Origin: Hydrogenovibrio sp. JE_KL2
Lineage (GTDB): Bacteria; Pseudomonadota; Gammaproteobacteria; Thiomicrospirales; Thiomicrospiraceae
Reading direction: 5' to 3'
Length of the DNA stretch: 64,000 bases
Assembly: GCF_009296185.1 (NCBI RefSeq)
Contig: NZ_WBJR01000001.1
Coordinates: forward strand, 186,001 to 250,000
Part shown: in pieces, positions 1 to 9,578 of the stretch
Numbering within the stretch: position 1 is the stretch's first letter
Layout of the letters: each line of letters opens with the position of its first letter
Position numbers and translations under genes: made by a program
The notes under the pieces: model-generated
What the model was told of the DNA's origin: nothing
Database searches by the model: none
The model's input: only the letters and a program-made list of their open reading frames with translations

Positions 1-583
1 AAAATGGGTTGAAGAAGACAAATCGCTTTATGAAGAACTGCTTCGTGATAAGTTGATTGCAGAAATCAAAGCCTTGTATGACACCAAAATGCAGGTACTT
101 GATGAACGTACGCGTCATCATTTCGAAAAAGAAGTGTTGTTGCGTACCATTGACCAGCAATGGCGTGAGCATTTGAACGAGATGGACTATCTTCGTCGTT
201 GGATTCACTTGAAAGGGTTTGCACAAAAAGATCCTTTCCAAGAATATCGCTCAACGTCTGCCGAAATGTTCGAAGCCTTCTTGAACGCGGTTATGTATGA
301 CACTATTCAAACCTTGTCTTTGGTTCAGATTCACGGTTCTGATGACGTTGATGCGTATGAGAAGCAGCAACAGGAAGAACGTCCTCAGCAGTTGGAAGCC
401 AACCACCCGGCGGCACAATCACTGACGCAAGCGATGGGGCTTGAGTCTGCAGAGCAGATGCCAAGTGAAGAACCGTCTGAGCAAACGACATTTAAACGTG
501 AAACCCCGAAAGTAGGGCGTAACGATCCTTGTCCATGCGGTTCGGGCAAAAAATATAAACAATGCTGTGGAAAACTGGATTAA
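1..583 (+). CDS. secA: Preprotein translocase ATPase SecA, C-terminal part (truncated by the window edge)
   Basis: This is the last ~193 codons of SecA, the motor that pushes preproteins through SecYEG at the inner membrane. The reading frame is open from base 2, so the gene starts upstream of the window. The visible part covers the end of the helical scaffold domain (motif [15 protein letters not shown]), an acidic low-complexity linker, and the C-terminal zinc-binding SEC-C motif with the [13 protein letters not shown] pattern that binds SecB and phospholipid. The stop at 581-583 is followed by a strong intrinsic terminator. argJ follows, an order also seen in Pseudomonas. Identification is firm. 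Confidence 0.96.
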   Translation, partial: KWVEEDKSLYEELLRDKLIAEIKALYDTKMQVLDERTRHHFEKEVLLRTIDQQWREHLNEMDYLRRWIHLKGFAQKDPFQEYRSTSAEMFEAFLNAVMYDTIQTLSLVQIHGSDDVDAYEKQQQEERPQQLEANHPAAQSLTQAMGLESAEQMPSEEPSEQTTFKRETPKVGRNDPCPCGSGKKYKQCCGKLD

Positions 584-620
584 TTATCGCTATTATTTAA
601 TTCAGTAGAACGCAAATCCG

Positions 621-656
621 AAAGCCCACTTGTCATTGATACAGTGGGCTTTTTTA
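621..656 (+). terminator. Rho-independent terminator after secA
   Basis: An AAAGCCCACT arm at 621-630 pairs with AGTGGGCT at 643-650, and a run of Ts follows. It lies 37 bases after the secA stop and before argJ. Confidence 0.85.
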
Positions 657-692
657 GTTTGACCCTCTAAATATTTGTTACTAGGAAGTGCT

Positions 693-1901
693 ATGAGCGC
701 AAATACGGTTATCCATCCTGTTCAAGGTGTTTACGCTGGAACAACTTGTGCCAAGATCAAAAAATCCGGCAAGGAAGATTTTGTCTTGTTCCAATTTAAT
801 GATGCAGCGGTCACGGTCGCAACCTTTACGCTCAATGCGTTTTGTGCTGCGCCGGTTACCTTGGCAAAACGCCATCTTGCTGCAAAGGCGCCGAAAGCGC
901 TGGTTATTAACAGTGGTAATGCCAATGCGGGTACCGGAAAACAAGGCATGATGGATGCCGAGCAAACCTGCGCTTGGGTAGCAAAAGAGCTAGGCTGTAG
1001 TGCGGATGAGGTTTTGCCTTTTTCAACGGGCGTTATTGGTCAAAACTTGCCAATGGATAAAGTGCAGCAAGCCATTCCAATGGCAGCAGCAAACCTGAAA
1101 ATCGATGGTTGGGATGGTGCGATGAAAGGCATTATGACGACCGATACCGTTGAAAAGATATACAGCGAAAAAGTCTCTATTGGTGGACATGAAGTCACTT
1201 TTACCGGGATAGCAAAAGGTTCTGGAATGATTCATCCGAACATGGCTACGATGCTTGGGTTTGTGGCTACTGATGCGAAAATTACCAAAGCCTGCTTGCA
1301 GCAAGCCATGACGGATGCAACCAATTTATCGTTCAACCGCATCACGGTTGATGGTGACACTTCAACCAACGATGCTTGTACTTTGACCGCAACGCAGCAA
1401 GCTGATATGCCGACAATCGAAGATTGCAACTCAATGGCCTATCAAGAGTTTGCAAATGCGCTGAATCATTGCATGATGACTTTGGCTCAGAAAATTGTAA
1501 GAGATGGAGAAGGTGCCACCAAATTTGTCGCGGTGGAAGTCGAGAATGCACGAACTTCTGAAGAAGCTTTAAAGGTGGCTCATGCAGTGGCTTTGTCGCC
1601 CTTGGTGAAAACGGCATTGTTTGCTTCTGATCCGAACTGGGGTCGTATTTTGGCGGCTGTAGGCCGTGCAGGAGTTGAGGACTTCGATATTGATGCTATC
1701 CAAATCTATTTGGGTAATGTGCTGTTGGTAGAAAACGGTGGGCGTGCGGATTCTTATACGGAAGAAGCGGGTCAAGCGGTGATGAATGAAACCGATATTA
1801 CGATTAAGATTATCTTGAATCGTGGTGAAGCCGGTGAAGTGGTCTGGACAACTGATTTTTCTTACGAGTATGTAAAAATCAACGCCGAATATAGAACCTA
1901 A
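693..1901 (+). CDS. argJ: Glutamate N-acetyltransferase / amino-acid N-acetyltransferase ArgJ
   Basis: ArgJ transfers the acetyl group from N-acetylornithine to glutamate, closing the cyclic arginine pathway; many versions also use acetyl-CoA. The protein has 402 residues, the usual length. It is made as one chain that cleaves itself before a threonine. The cleavage region is visible as KGSGMIHPNMATML, with the Thr of MAT as the predicted nucleophile. The start is ATG 693, preceded by AGGAAG; an upstream in-frame TTG at 675 is rejected because that ribosome site would lie inside the gene. A separate argA lies at 10730-12028, so ArgJ may act mainly as the ornithine transacetylase. It is convergent with hisC across a palindromic repeat. 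Confidence 0.95.
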   Translation: MSANTVIHPVQGVYAGTTCAKIKKSGKEDFVLFQFNDAAVTVATFTLNAFCAAPVTLAKRHLAAKAPKALVINSGNANAGTGKQGMMDAEQTCAWVAKELGCSADEVLPFSTGVIGQNLPMDKVQQAIPMAAANLKIDGWDGAMKGIMTTDTVEKIYSEKVSIGGHEVTFTGIAKGSGMIHPNMATMLGFVATDAKITKACLQQAMTDATNLSFNRITVDGDTSTNDACTLTATQQADMPTIEDCNSMAYQEFANALNHCMMTLAQKIVRDGEGATKFVAVEVENARTSEEALKVAHAVALSPLVKTALFASDPNWGRILAAVGRAGVEDFDIDAIQIYLGNVLLVENGGRADSYTEEAGQAVMNETDITIKIILNRGEAGEVVWTTDFSYEYVKINAEYRT

Positions 1902-1938
1902 ATATTCCTTAATTAAGTATTCTTTAATTTACTATCAT

Positions 1939-1990
1939 AAAATCTGCCTGGTTGGGGTCGCAATGCTTTGCCCCCAACCTGGTAGATTTT
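1939..1990. repeat. Dispersed palindromic repeat, copy A (complete)
   Basis: The left arm AAAATCTGCCTGGTTGGGG (1939-1957) and right arm CCCCAACCTGGTAGATTTT (1972-1990) are near-perfect inverted copies around a 14-base centre. It lies between the convergent genes argJ and hisC and may also act as a bidirectional terminator. It is one of eight sites in this window built from the same half-unit. Confidence 0.85.
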
Positions 1991-1998
1991 TCGTTGAA

Positions 1999-3060
1999 TC
2001 AAGCCTTTACGATCACAGACAGCGCATCGCAAAGCGCTTGGTTTTCTTGATCGGTCCCAATACTGATTCTTAAATACTGGTCGATGCGTGGTAACTTGAA
2101 GTGGCGCACGATAATCGCTTTATCTCGGAGTTGTTGTGCAATATCTGCAGCGTCCAAGTGTTTGTGTTTGGTGAAGACGAAGTTGGCGGCGGAAGGCACA
2201 ACTTCAAAGCCATTTACTGTCAGGAATTCGACCAGATTTTCCCGCGTGCGGATGATTTTTTCACAGCAGCCGTCAAAATACGCTTGGTCTTCAATCGCCG
2301 CCACTCCGGCAGCTAAGGCAACACGATCTATTGGATAAGAGTTGAAGCTGTTTTTAACGCGCTCCAGACCTTCAATCAGGTGGGCCTGCCCCATGGCATA
2401 ACCAATGCGTAAGCCAGCCAAAGAGCGAGACTTGGAGTAGGTTTGCACCACCAATAGATTTGGGTAATCCTGAATCAACGATACCGCGGACTCGCCTCCG
2501 AAATCAATATAGGCTTCATCAACGACAACAACAGAATTGGGGTTGTTTTCCAATAGGGTTTTGATAGCGTCTAATGCCAGCACTCTGCCTGTCGGCGCAT
2601 TTGGGTTCGGAAAAATAATGCCGCCGTTTTCAATAGCGTAATCAGCAGGATTGATTTCAAACTGCTCCGTTAAGGGGACAGTTTGGTAGTTGATGTCGTA
2701 AAGCCCGCAATATACCGGATAAAAACTATAAGTAATGTCTGGAAACAGCAAAGGCTTATCGTGTTTAAGAAGCGCCATGAAAATGTGCGCCAAGACCTCA
2801 TCCGAACCATTGCCGACGAAAACCTGACCTGCTTGCAGCCCATAGTGGCTTTGTAGTGTCGTTTTTAAAGCATCCGAGTTAGGGTCTGGGTAAAGTCTCA
2901 ACCGCTCGTCATTGACCGACGCAATAGCCTCATACACCTTTTGTGAAGGTGGGTAAGGGTTTTCGTTGGTATTGAGTTTAACGAGGTTGTCGACTTTCGG
3001 TTGTTCACCCGGTACGTAAGGCGTTAAGGTATGAACAAGATCGCTCCAAAATTGACTCAT
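1999..3060 (-). CDS. hisC: Histidinol-phosphate aminotransferase HisC
   Basis: HisC is a pyridoxal-phosphate enzyme that converts imidazole-acetol phosphate and glutamate to histidinol phosphate. The 353-residue protein has the family hallmarks in order: the N-terminal substrate loop [10 protein letters not shown], the cofactor-contacting DEAYIDFG, and [16 protein letters not shown], whose lysine forms the Schiff base. An AGAGAAA ribosome site precedes the ATG at 3060. It stands alone here, not within a his operon, which suggests either a dispersed his pathway or a second HisC paralogue. A role on aromatic amino acids cannot be excluded from sequence alone. Confidence 0.9.
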   Translation of the reverse strand: MSQFWSDLVHTLTPYVPGEQPKVDNLVKLNTNENPYPPSQKVYEAIASVNDERLRLYPDPNSDALKTTLQSHYGLQAGQVFVGNGSDEVLAHIFMALLKHDKPLLFPDITYSFYPVYCGLYDINYQTVPLTEQFEINPADYAIENGGIIFPNPNAPTGRVLALDAIKTLLENNPNSVVVVDEAYIDFGGESAVSLIQDYPNLLVVQTYSKSRSLAGLRIGYAMGQAHLIEGLERVKNSFNSYPIDRVALAAGVAAIEDQAYFDGCCEKIIRTRENLVEFLTVNGFEVVPSAANFVFTKHKHLDAADIAQQLRDKAIIVRHFKLPRIDQYLRISIGTDQENQALCDALSVIVKA

Positions 3061-3170
3061 AGTGTTTCTCTAGTATTTTATCTTTAGGGTTGGTGGCTAT
3101 TCGCCTGAAAAAACAGGGAACAAAAACAGTATTCTACTGTAAAAATCGAATTTCTAGCAGTGAAAACCTA

Positions 3171-3190
3171 CCCCAACCTGGCAGATTTTT
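3171..3190. repeat. Dispersed repeat, copy B (single arm)
   Basis: CCCCAACCTGGCAGATTTTT is the consensus right arm without a visible partner arm. It lies in the spacer between the divergent hisC and the Nudix gene, 35 bases before the latter's ATG, so it sits in or near that promoter or leader. Confidence 0.75.
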
Positions 3191-3225
3191 GACAAAATAA
3201 AGTCCATTAGAAATGAGGAAAACAG

Positions 3226-4182
3226 ATGCAAGCCGAAACAAGTCGAAAACAAATCGTGGTTGGAGTTTTAAGAAAGGGAACGCAGGTGTTGTTGTCGGTC
3301 AGGCAGAAACATCAGGCTTATGCCGACTATTGGGAGTTTCCCGGTGGCAAAGTCGAAGCGGGTGAAGACTTTGAATTGGCATTGGAGCGAGAGTTTCATG
3401 AAGAAGTTGGCATTGAGACGCGCAACTGGCAGCCGCTGATTCAAATTCCTTGGGATTATGAACATGCTTCAGTCATGTTGAATGTGTTTGAAACCGAGGA
3501 TTTTGTTGGAGAACCTCATGGCAAAGAAGGGCAAACGGTCTCTTGGGTTGAAACCGGTGATTTAAGCGGATACCGCTTTCCAGAAGCGAACGAAGGTATT
3601 GTGTCCGCATTGACTTTGCCAGATGTGATGATGATTACAGGAGATTTTGCTAATCAGGAAGATGCGCTTCACAAACTGGAAATCGCTTTGAAAGATGGTG
3701 TTCGTTTGGTTCAATTGCGAGCTAAGAAAATGGAAGAGCAGGCATTTCTGGCATTTGCGAAACAGGCCATCCCTAAAGTTCATGCCCATCAAGGAAAGGT
3801 CTTGATAAACGGTAAGCCGGAATGGTTGGATTTATTGCCTGAAGCGGATGGATTGCAACTGGCGTCAACCGAATTAACGCATTGGGCACAAAGGCCGGTT
3901 CCTGAAGAAAAGCTATTGAGTATTTCGACGCATAACGAATTGGAAATCGCTAAGGCATTGGAGTTGAAGGCCGACATTATTTTACTGTCACCGGTGAAGC
4001 CAACCTCTTCGCACCCGGATATGGAAGCCTTGGGCTGGATGGGATTTCAATCACTGGTTCAGAACGTTCCTGTGCCGGTTTATGCCTTGGGGGGTATGAA
4101 AGCTTCGGATATCAGCGAGGCTAAGCGCTTTGGTGCACAGGGCGTTGCCGCGATTTCCAGCTTTTGGCCGGCAACACTCTAG
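3226..4182 (+). CDS. Nudix hydrolase fused to a ThiE/TenI-like domain
   Basis: This 318-residue protein has two domains. Residues ~8-130 are a MutT-type Nudix hydrolase with the full box pattern (GGKVEAGEDFELALEREF followed by HEEVGIE), expected to cleave 8-oxo-dGTP. Residues ~145-315 resemble thiamine-phosphate synthase/TenI (VQLRAKKM, LLSPVKPTSSHP, YALGGM). The fusion is known in gammaproteobacteria, often near secA and argJ as here. The second domain lacks a recognisable ThiE diphosphate loop, so thiamine synthesis is doubtful and its function is not settled. The ATG at 3226 has a GAGGAAAA ribosome site. Confidence 0.85.
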   Translation: MQAETSRKQIVVGVLRKGTQVLLSVRQKHQAYADYWEFPGGKVEAGEDFELALEREFHEEVGIETRNWQPLIQIPWDYEHASVMLNVFETEDFVGEPHGKEGQTVSWVETGDLSGYRFPEANEGIVSALTLPDVMMITGDFANQEDALHKLEIALKDGVRLVQLRAKKMEEQAFLAFAKQAIPKVHAHQGKVLINGKPEWLDLLPEADGLQLASTELTHWAQRPVPEEKLLSISTHNELEIAKALELKADIILLSPVKPTSSHPDMEALGWMGFQSLVQNVPVPVYALGGMKASDISEAKRFGAQGVAAISSFWPATL

Positions 4183-4201
4183 TTTGATCTAGAAGGGGTA
4201 C

Positions 4202-4603
4202 TCAGTCTTCCAGTTTGGTTTTAGTCTTGATTGAGGAAGAAAGATCCTTGGTCGGGATGGTTTCCACCAGAATGTCATGTTCTTTGAGTTGCTCCGCCAT
4301 TAGCTGCCAATTGTTTTGAGATACGGTCCAATTGGTGTGGTAATGAACCAAACTGTTGTCTTTGAGCCTGATAGAGTCATAAATCAAATCCAGACCGGGA
4401 TTGGATTCGAGTAATTCATTGAATTGGGTTTCATCGACTATCATCAGCGGATTCAGGTGACTCTCTTGCACGATACGGGTAAAATTCGCCAGAGACAAGC
4501 CTTTCTTCGCCAAATATTTGATAATGGTATGCGCAAGCAGTCGCCTTGGCACTACCGCAGTGTAACAATAACCGTCTTGTAGAGAAGTGACCTTATAAGG
4601 CAT
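4202..4603 (-). CDS. Conserved-looking hypothetical protein, 133 residues
   Basis: I do not recognise this protein. It is soluble, with no signal peptide or membrane segment. It begins MPYKVTSLQDGYCYTA, has an alternating helix-strand composition, and ends in a lysine/serine-rich tail. A ribosome site (AAAGAGAG) sits upstream of ATG 4603, and base composition matches its neighbours, so it is probably a real gene. It is convergent with the Nudix-ThiE gene (20-base gap) and upstream of coaE on the same strand, but a 120-base gap suggests a separate transcript. Confidence 0.65.
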   Translation of the reverse strand: MPYKVTSLQDGYCYTAVVPRRLLAHTIIKYLAKKGLSLANFTRIVQESHLNPLMIVDETQFNELLESNPGLDLIYDSIRLKDNSLVHYHTNWTVSQNNWQLMAEQLKEHDILVETIPTKDLSSSIKTKTKLED

Positions 4604-4726
4604 GAATAAAACTCTCTTTGGTTGTGTTCTTCATTGAAAACCCCGATCTCTAGGCTATCGAAAAATCACGTGTTTTACAATCGTTTCAAGATGAAGATTT
4701 TGTGGAAGTAAAGTGGCGTTTGTTGC

Positions 4727-5314
4727 TTACAAGCCTGAAAAATAATGTTGGAGTTGCGCTTCAATAGATGCCAAGTCTCTTGAGGTATCAATAACAATAT
4801 CGGCGTGATTCAAACGTTCCTGGCGGGAAACCTGTCGCTTCATAATATTGGCAATCTCTTCGTATGCCCAGTTATTGCGCTGTTGAACGCGCTCAATTTG
4901 CAGGGAAGGTGAACAGTCAGACACAATGACTTTATCAATGTAATCCGGTCTGCCCGTCTCCACCAAAAGTGGAATTTCCACAACAGCCATTTGATTTCCT
5001 TCTGCTTCAAACTTAGCCAGCTGCTCTGCTGTTGTTTGTCTAATCATTGGGTGGAGAATGGCTTCAAGTTGTTGGCGACTTTCATCGTTGTGGAAGACTT
5101 TTTGACGCATTGCTTCTCGGTTCAAGTGGCCGTCATCTTTGATAAACGCATCGCCAAAGGTTAAGGCAATTTGTTGGAGTGCCGGCATGCCAGGTTGAAC
5201 CAAGTCTCTTGCGATCTCATCAGCATTGAGTGTGGGCACGCCTTGTTTTTCAAACCAGTGTTTGAGCGTGGACTTGCCACTGCCGATGCCGCCTGTGATC
5301 GCGTAGGTTTTCAT
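4727..5314 (-). CDS. coaE: Dephospho-CoA kinase CoaE
   Basis: CoaE phosphorylates the ribose 3' hydroxyl of dephospho-CoA, the last step of coenzyme A synthesis. The 195-residue protein begins with a P-loop, ITGGIGSGKST, and carries the NADEIARDLVQPG and VVEIPLLVETG motifs of the family. The frame stays open upstream to 5386, but the homologous start is the ATG at 5314 placing the P-loop near residue 8; the upstream extension would overlap the end of the GGDEF-EAL gene. It is probably co-transcribed with that gene, 40 bases upstream. The usual type IV pilus partners (pilD/pilC) are absent. Confidence 0.93.
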   Translation of the reverse strand: MKTYAITGGIGSGKSTLKHWFEKQGVPTLNADEIARDLVQPGMPALQQIALTFGDAFIKDDGHLNREAMRQKVFHNDESRQQLEAILHPMIRQTTAEQLAKFEAEGNQMAVVEIPLLVETGRPDYIDKVIVSDCSPSLQIERVQQRNNWAYEEIANIMKRQVSRQERLNHADIVIDTSRDLASIEAQLQHYFSGL

Positions 5315-5354
5315 AATGTTTAATTCATGAAGATGTGTTTGGGGGTCAATACCG

Positions 5355-7571
5355 TTAATCTTGACTAAGCGGGCTAGGTTTGTCAAACAAATAGCCTTGC
5401 AGGTGTGTTGCGCCCGCGGCGATTGCGGCTTGTTTCATTTCTTCTGTTTCAATACCTTCCATCACCAAGTCATAGCCGGCGGAACGAATCATGGCGGCGG
5501 TTTTTTCGATGATATTTTTGGTTTTGTCATCGGATAGTAGGCCACGGGTGAGCGTCATATCAAATTTAACGATATCTACCGGCATCCAAGATAGATATTT
5601 GATAGAGGAGTAGCCGCTACCGAAATCGTCCAACGCTACTTTAAAGCCTTGGCTGCGAATACTGTTAAGGGTTTCAGTGACTTGGTCAATGTTGGTAATC
5701 AAGGTACTTTCCAGAATTTCGATGACCAATTTATGTTCTGGTAAAAAGCGTTTGAAAGGCACCAATAATGAAGGCAAATTGCCTTGCAGCAAGGTTTGTA
5801 CTGAAATATTGATGGACAACCCCATGCCTGAAGGAATTTTGTTTTGGGTTAGTAGTGTTAATATCGTGCTCAACACACACTGATCCAACTCAATTTCCAG
5901 GTTACGATGATGCACGACTTTGAGAATTTCCACCGGCTGAATAAGCGTGTCGTCTGCTTTGATTCTGACCAAGGCTTCTTTATAAGAAGCGTTCTCGGCT
6001 GTTAGAGAAACAATGGATTGGCCGTAAATTTGTAGAGAATTATTACACTGCAAACTTTCCACGATGGCATTAACATATTTTTTGGAAAGCAGAACGGCTT
6101 CTTCAAACTCTGCTTCATGTTCGTACACACTGATCTTTTTCTGTAAAGATTTTTTTGCACGATAAAGTGCAATATCCGCTTGGCGATTCATCAGGTAAAC
6201 TTCATTGGCAATATCAGGCGTGACAATACTGATTCCAATACTGAATACCACTTTCTCGTTAATACCTAATAGTTGTTCAAAGTTGAATTTTGAAATGGCT
6301 TCGTAGCACTTCTCGGCAATTTTGATGCTTTCTTCGGGACTACGGTCTTTAACAATCGCTGCAAACTCGTCGCCACCGAGTCGGTAGAGGTCGGCATCAA
6401 GCGGTAAGGCTCTTTTGATTGTGGAGGCGGAAATGCGGATAATTTCATCGCCAACTTCGTGGCCATAGGTATCGTTGATAGCCTTAAAGAAATCGCAGTC
6501 GAACAAAAGGAATGCGATATTTCTAGGGTTTTTTGGGTAGTTTTGAATGATTTTCAGCCAGTTCTCTTCAAACGCTCGGCGATTCATTACATGCGAGAGA
6601 GCATCCACCCGTGCTTGTTCATGAGCAATCTGGCGCTGTTCTTCTATTTCGATATTGGCGCTGACAATTTGTTTGTGATAATGGTAAATTGCATCCTTGA
6701 GTCGCTCGAACTCTTTGAGGATGTAGCGTTTGTTCAGCGGAGATTCAAGTTTATTTGGACTGTTTTTCAGGCGTTCGATATAGCCTGTCATTTGGTGCAA
6801 TGGTCGCATAATGAAATGTGCAAACAAAATGACAAACATCAGAGAAATGAGTAAGCCTAGAATCGCGACTTGAATCAGGAAGTTCTGGATCAGACCCCAG
6901 AGATATTCATTCATAGGGTTTAAAGGAATCTGATAGCTGACATAATGTGGAAGATCTGCGGCGAGGAAAGTACTTAAATTCTTTGTAAGATTAAGTTTTA
7001 GTGTGCCTCTTTTTATGTGAGTCAAGTGCTCATCAGCATTCAGTTCCGGCAAAAAGTCAGTTGCTAGCCCCGTATAGCCGGTAATGATTTTAGTGTAAGG
7101 CTTGTAAATAGGTTTGAATTGGATCAGAACCAATTTTCCATGCCAAATGAGAAAGTAGAGCGGGTGGTTTGGGATGGTGTTGGGTAATGGTTTTAAGTCG
7201 GTATCTGGGCTGGCAGCGACTAAATGACCATTTTCGTTGTATAGTTGAAGTTGCAGATAGTTTTTACGCCACAGTCGAGAGGTTTTTAAGGTTTTTCGAT
7301 ACCATATTTGAAAGCCATCTCTATGTGTGAGTTGTTGATACAAGTCGTCCCAATAAGTGATTTGATCTAGACTCTGATTGATTCTGTCAATGCTGATGAC
7401 GATTTCATGTTGCAGTTCTTTTTTGGCTAAGGCCTCGGTCTTTATTTGAGCAAGTGAGCGTAGAGATTCTGTTTCTGAATACAACTGAAAATGGAAAAAC
7501 GAGTAAATACCCAACATGGTCAGAACAAAGACAGCCAAATAGACTTTTGCAGTGAGTAGAGGGAGTTTCAT
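5355..7571 (-). CDS. Membrane GGDEF-EAL protein (cyclic di-GMP turnover)
   Basis: This is a 738-residue inner-membrane signalling protein. TM1 is at ~8-28, then a periplasmic sensor region to ~225 containing YWDDLYQQL (a CHASE4-like pattern), TM2 at ~230-258, and a HAMP-like linker. Next comes a diguanylate cyclase domain with intact RLGGDEFA. The phosphodiesterase domain has an EAL motif (KEALVRIK), LDDFGSGYSS, the lysine in DIVKF, and MEGIE. Both catalytic signatures look complete, so synthesis and hydrolysis of c-di-GMP are both possible. No I-site RxxD is seen just before GGDEF. It lies upstream of coaE, a pairing I cannot connect functionally. Confidence 0.9.
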   Translation of the reverse strand: MKLPLLTAKVYLAVFVLTMLGIYSFFHFQLYSETESLRSLAQIKTEALAKKELQHEIVISIDRINQSLDQITYWDDLYQQLTHRDGFQIWYRKTLKTSRLWRKNYLQLQLYNENGHLVAASPDTDLKPLPNTIPNHPLYFLIWHGKLVLIQFKPIYKPYTKIITGYTGLATDFLPELNADEHLTHIKRGTLKLNLTKNLSTFLAADLPHYVSYQIPLNPMNEYLWGLIQNFLIQVAILGLLISLMFVILFAHFIMRPLHQMTGYIERLKNSPNKLESPLNKRYILKEFERLKDAIYHYHKQIVSANIEIEEQRQIAHEQARVDALSHVMNRRAFEENWLKIIQNYPKNPRNIAFLLFDCDFFKAINDTYGHEVGDEIIRISASTIKRALPLDADLYRLGGDEFAAIVKDRSPEESIKIAEKCYEAISKFNFEQLLGINEKVVFSIGISIVTPDIANEVYLMNRQADIALYRAKKSLQKKISVYEHEAEFEEAVLLSKKYVNAIVESLQCNNSLQIYGQSIVSLTAENASYKEALVRIKADDTLIQPVEILKVVHHRNLEIELDQCVLSTILTLLTQNKIPSGMGLSINISVQTLLQGNLPSLLVPFKRFLPEHKLVIEILESTLITNIDQVTETLNSIRSQGFKVALDDFGSGYSSIKYLSWMPVDIVKFDMTLTRGLLSDDKTKNIIEKTAAMIRSAGYDLVMEGIETEEMKQAAIAAGATHLQGYLFDKPSPLSQD

Positions 7572-7717
7572 TGAGAGAGTTGTATATTTATCAGTTGTCT
7601 GTTAAAAAAGGCATCCTAGCGATTGTACATGAATAATTGTAGCGAATGAAACATATCAGGAAAAGGTAAAATGTTTCCGTTAGAATAACGGCGATAAGTA
7701 CGGAAAGAGGCAGTTTT

Positions 7718-9523
7718 ATGTGTGGAATTTGTGGTGAAATTTATTGGAATGGACGGGGTGTTTCCGAAGCCTCTTTAACCCCCATGTTAAAGGCTTTGGA
7801 GCGAAGAGGGCCTGATGATGGCGGTGCCTGGATACAGAATCAAGTAGGCTTGGGGCACCGTCGTTTATCCATTATTGATTTGAGTGATGCCGGTCATCAG
7901 CCCATGATTGATAATGAACTGTCTCTAGTATTCAACGGCTGTATTTATAACTACCAATCCCTAAGATCACTTTTGATTGAACTGGGGCATGAATTCCGTT
8001 CTCACTCAGATACTGAAGTCATTTTGAAGGCTTACCGCCAATGGGGCATGGATTGTGTCACGCGCTTTGAAGGAATGTTTGCCTTCGCGATTTGGGATGA
8101 TCATCACCAACAATTACTTATGGCCAGAGATCGTTTTGGTATAAAACCACTTTACTATGCACCGGTTGAAGGAGGGGTTAAGTTTGCTTCCAATACGCAA
8201 GCATTGCTGGCATCCGGCGATATCAATACTGAAATAGACCCTATTGGACTGCATCACCAATTTACACTCCATGGTGTGATTCCAGCGCCTTATACTATTT
8301 TGAAGGGTATCCGAAAGCTTGAACCGGGACATTGGATGATTGTTAATCCTGATGGACAAATGTTCAAGAAATCTTATTGGCACCTGATGGCGGAACGTCC
8401 TGTTGGCGCTGAGAATCTGAGTGAAGAAGATTGGATAAATCGTATTCATGATTCACTGAAGCAAGCCGTGCATAAACGCCTAACAGCGGCAGATGTGCCA
8501 GTAGGCGTGCTATTGTCTGGTGGACTTGATTCCAGTTTGATTGTCGCCTTGCTTGCAGAAGCCGGAGTGAAAGATATTCGTACCTTTTCAATCGGATTTG
8601 AAGACGTTCCTGAAGAGAAGGGAAGTGAGTTTGAATACTCCGATCAGGTAGTTGAACGCTACCAAACAATACACAAGAAATACCTCATTTCAAACGAGGA
8701 AGTGCTGCCTAGGTTGCCGGAAGCGGTAGATGCTATGGCTGAGCCTATGTTTGGTCAAGATGCGGTTGCTTTCTATTTGCTATCCGAGCAGGTTTCTCAA
8801 GATGTGAAAGTGGTGATGTCCGGTCAGGGAGCAGATGAAGTGTTTGCCGGATATTTTTGGTATCCGCAAATGGCTGAGGCCTATGAAAACCTTACACCAG
8901 GTGAACCTCCTGTGAATGCATTTTCCCCTTTCTATTTTGATAGAACGCATGAAGAGTGGTTGGCAATGGTTAACCCAAAATATCATGTGCATGATGTGAC
9001 TTCTGAATGGGCAAATGACCGATTAAGTGAGCCGGGCGCAACGACATTTTTAGACCAAGTCTTGAGGTTGGATGCCTCTACTTTGATTGTGGATGATCCG
9101 GTTAAGCGTGTAGATAACATGACCATGGCTTGGGGATTGGAAGCCAGGGTTCCGTTTTTGGATCATGACTTGGTTTCATTGGCGATGTCTGCACCAGAAT
9201 CACTCAAGCGTCAGGACTTTAAATATGTACTGAAAAAAATCGCAAGAGGCATTGTGCCGGATAGCGTGATTGACCGTCCGAAAGGTTATTTCCCCATGCC
9301 CGCATTAAAGTATGTACGTGACGACTTTTACCAATGGATGAGAGATGTCTTGACGAGCGATGCTGCGAAGGCACGTGGTATTTTTAACCCAGACTACATC
9401 GAAAACTTATTGGCGAATCCTGAAAGTGAATCCAGTTTCACAGCAATTAAGGGGAGCAAACTGTGGCATGCAGCTTTGCTTGAGTTGTGGCTGCAACGTA
9501 ATGTGGATCGATATATCTCCTGA
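7718..9523 (+). CDS. asnB: Asparagine-synthetase-type glutamine amidotransferase (possible N-acetylglutaminylglutamine amide synthetase)
   Basis: The 601-residue enzyme has an N-terminal class II glutaminase domain, with nucleophile Cys2 in MCGICGE and then RRGPDDGG. A C-terminal ATP-pyrophosphatase domain has the SGGLDSS loop. It transfers ammonia from glutamine to an AMP-activated carboxylate. The stretches FNGCIYNY, DAVAFYLLSEQ and SGQGADEVFAGYFWYP resemble, to my reading, the subfamily that amidates N-acetylglutaminylglutamine, an osmoprotectant, more than housekeeping AsnB. The usual acetyltransferase partner gene is not adjacent, so asparagine synthesis remains the alternative. An AGAGG ribosome site precedes ATG 7718. 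Confidence 0.8.
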   Translation: MCGICGEIYWNGRGVSEASLTPMLKALERRGPDDGGAWIQNQVGLGHRRLSIIDLSDAGHQPMIDNELSLVFNGCIYNYQSLRSLLIELGHEFRSHSDTEVILKAYRQWGMDCVTRFEGMFAFAIWDDHHQQLLMARDRFGIKPLYYAPVEGGVKFASNTQALLASGDINTEIDPIGLHHQFTLHGVIPAPYTILKGIRKLEPGHWMIVNPDGQMFKKSYWHLMAERPVGAENLSEEDWINRIHDSLKQAVHKRLTAADVPVGVLLSGGLDSSLIVALLAEAGVKDIRTFSIGFEDVPEEKGSEFEYSDQVVERYQTIHKKYLISNEEVLPRLPEAVDAMAEPMFGQDAVAFYLLSEQVSQDVKVVMSGQGADEVFAGYFWYPQMAEAYENLTPGEPPVNAFSPFYFDRTHEEWLAMVNPKYHVHDVTSEWANDRLSEPGATTFLDQVLRLDASTLIVDDPVKRVDNMTMAWGLEARVPFLDHDLVSLAMSAPESLKRQDFKYVLKKIARGIVPDSVIDRPKGYFPMPALKYVRDDFYQWMRDVLTSDAAKARGIFNPDYIENLLANPESESSFTAIKGSKLWHAALLELWLQRNVDRYIS

Positions 9524-9578
9524 TGAAAATCGTGGAAAGTTAAATGGAAGCAGTTTTCGTTTCACGGAAAAAGTTTGA

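Noticed and set aside
5189-5199. TGCCAGGTTG-like sequence inside coaE
   Set aside because: Ten bases match the dispersed repeat, but they encode the conserved LVQPGMP motif of CoaE and have no A-tract or second arm; coincidence.
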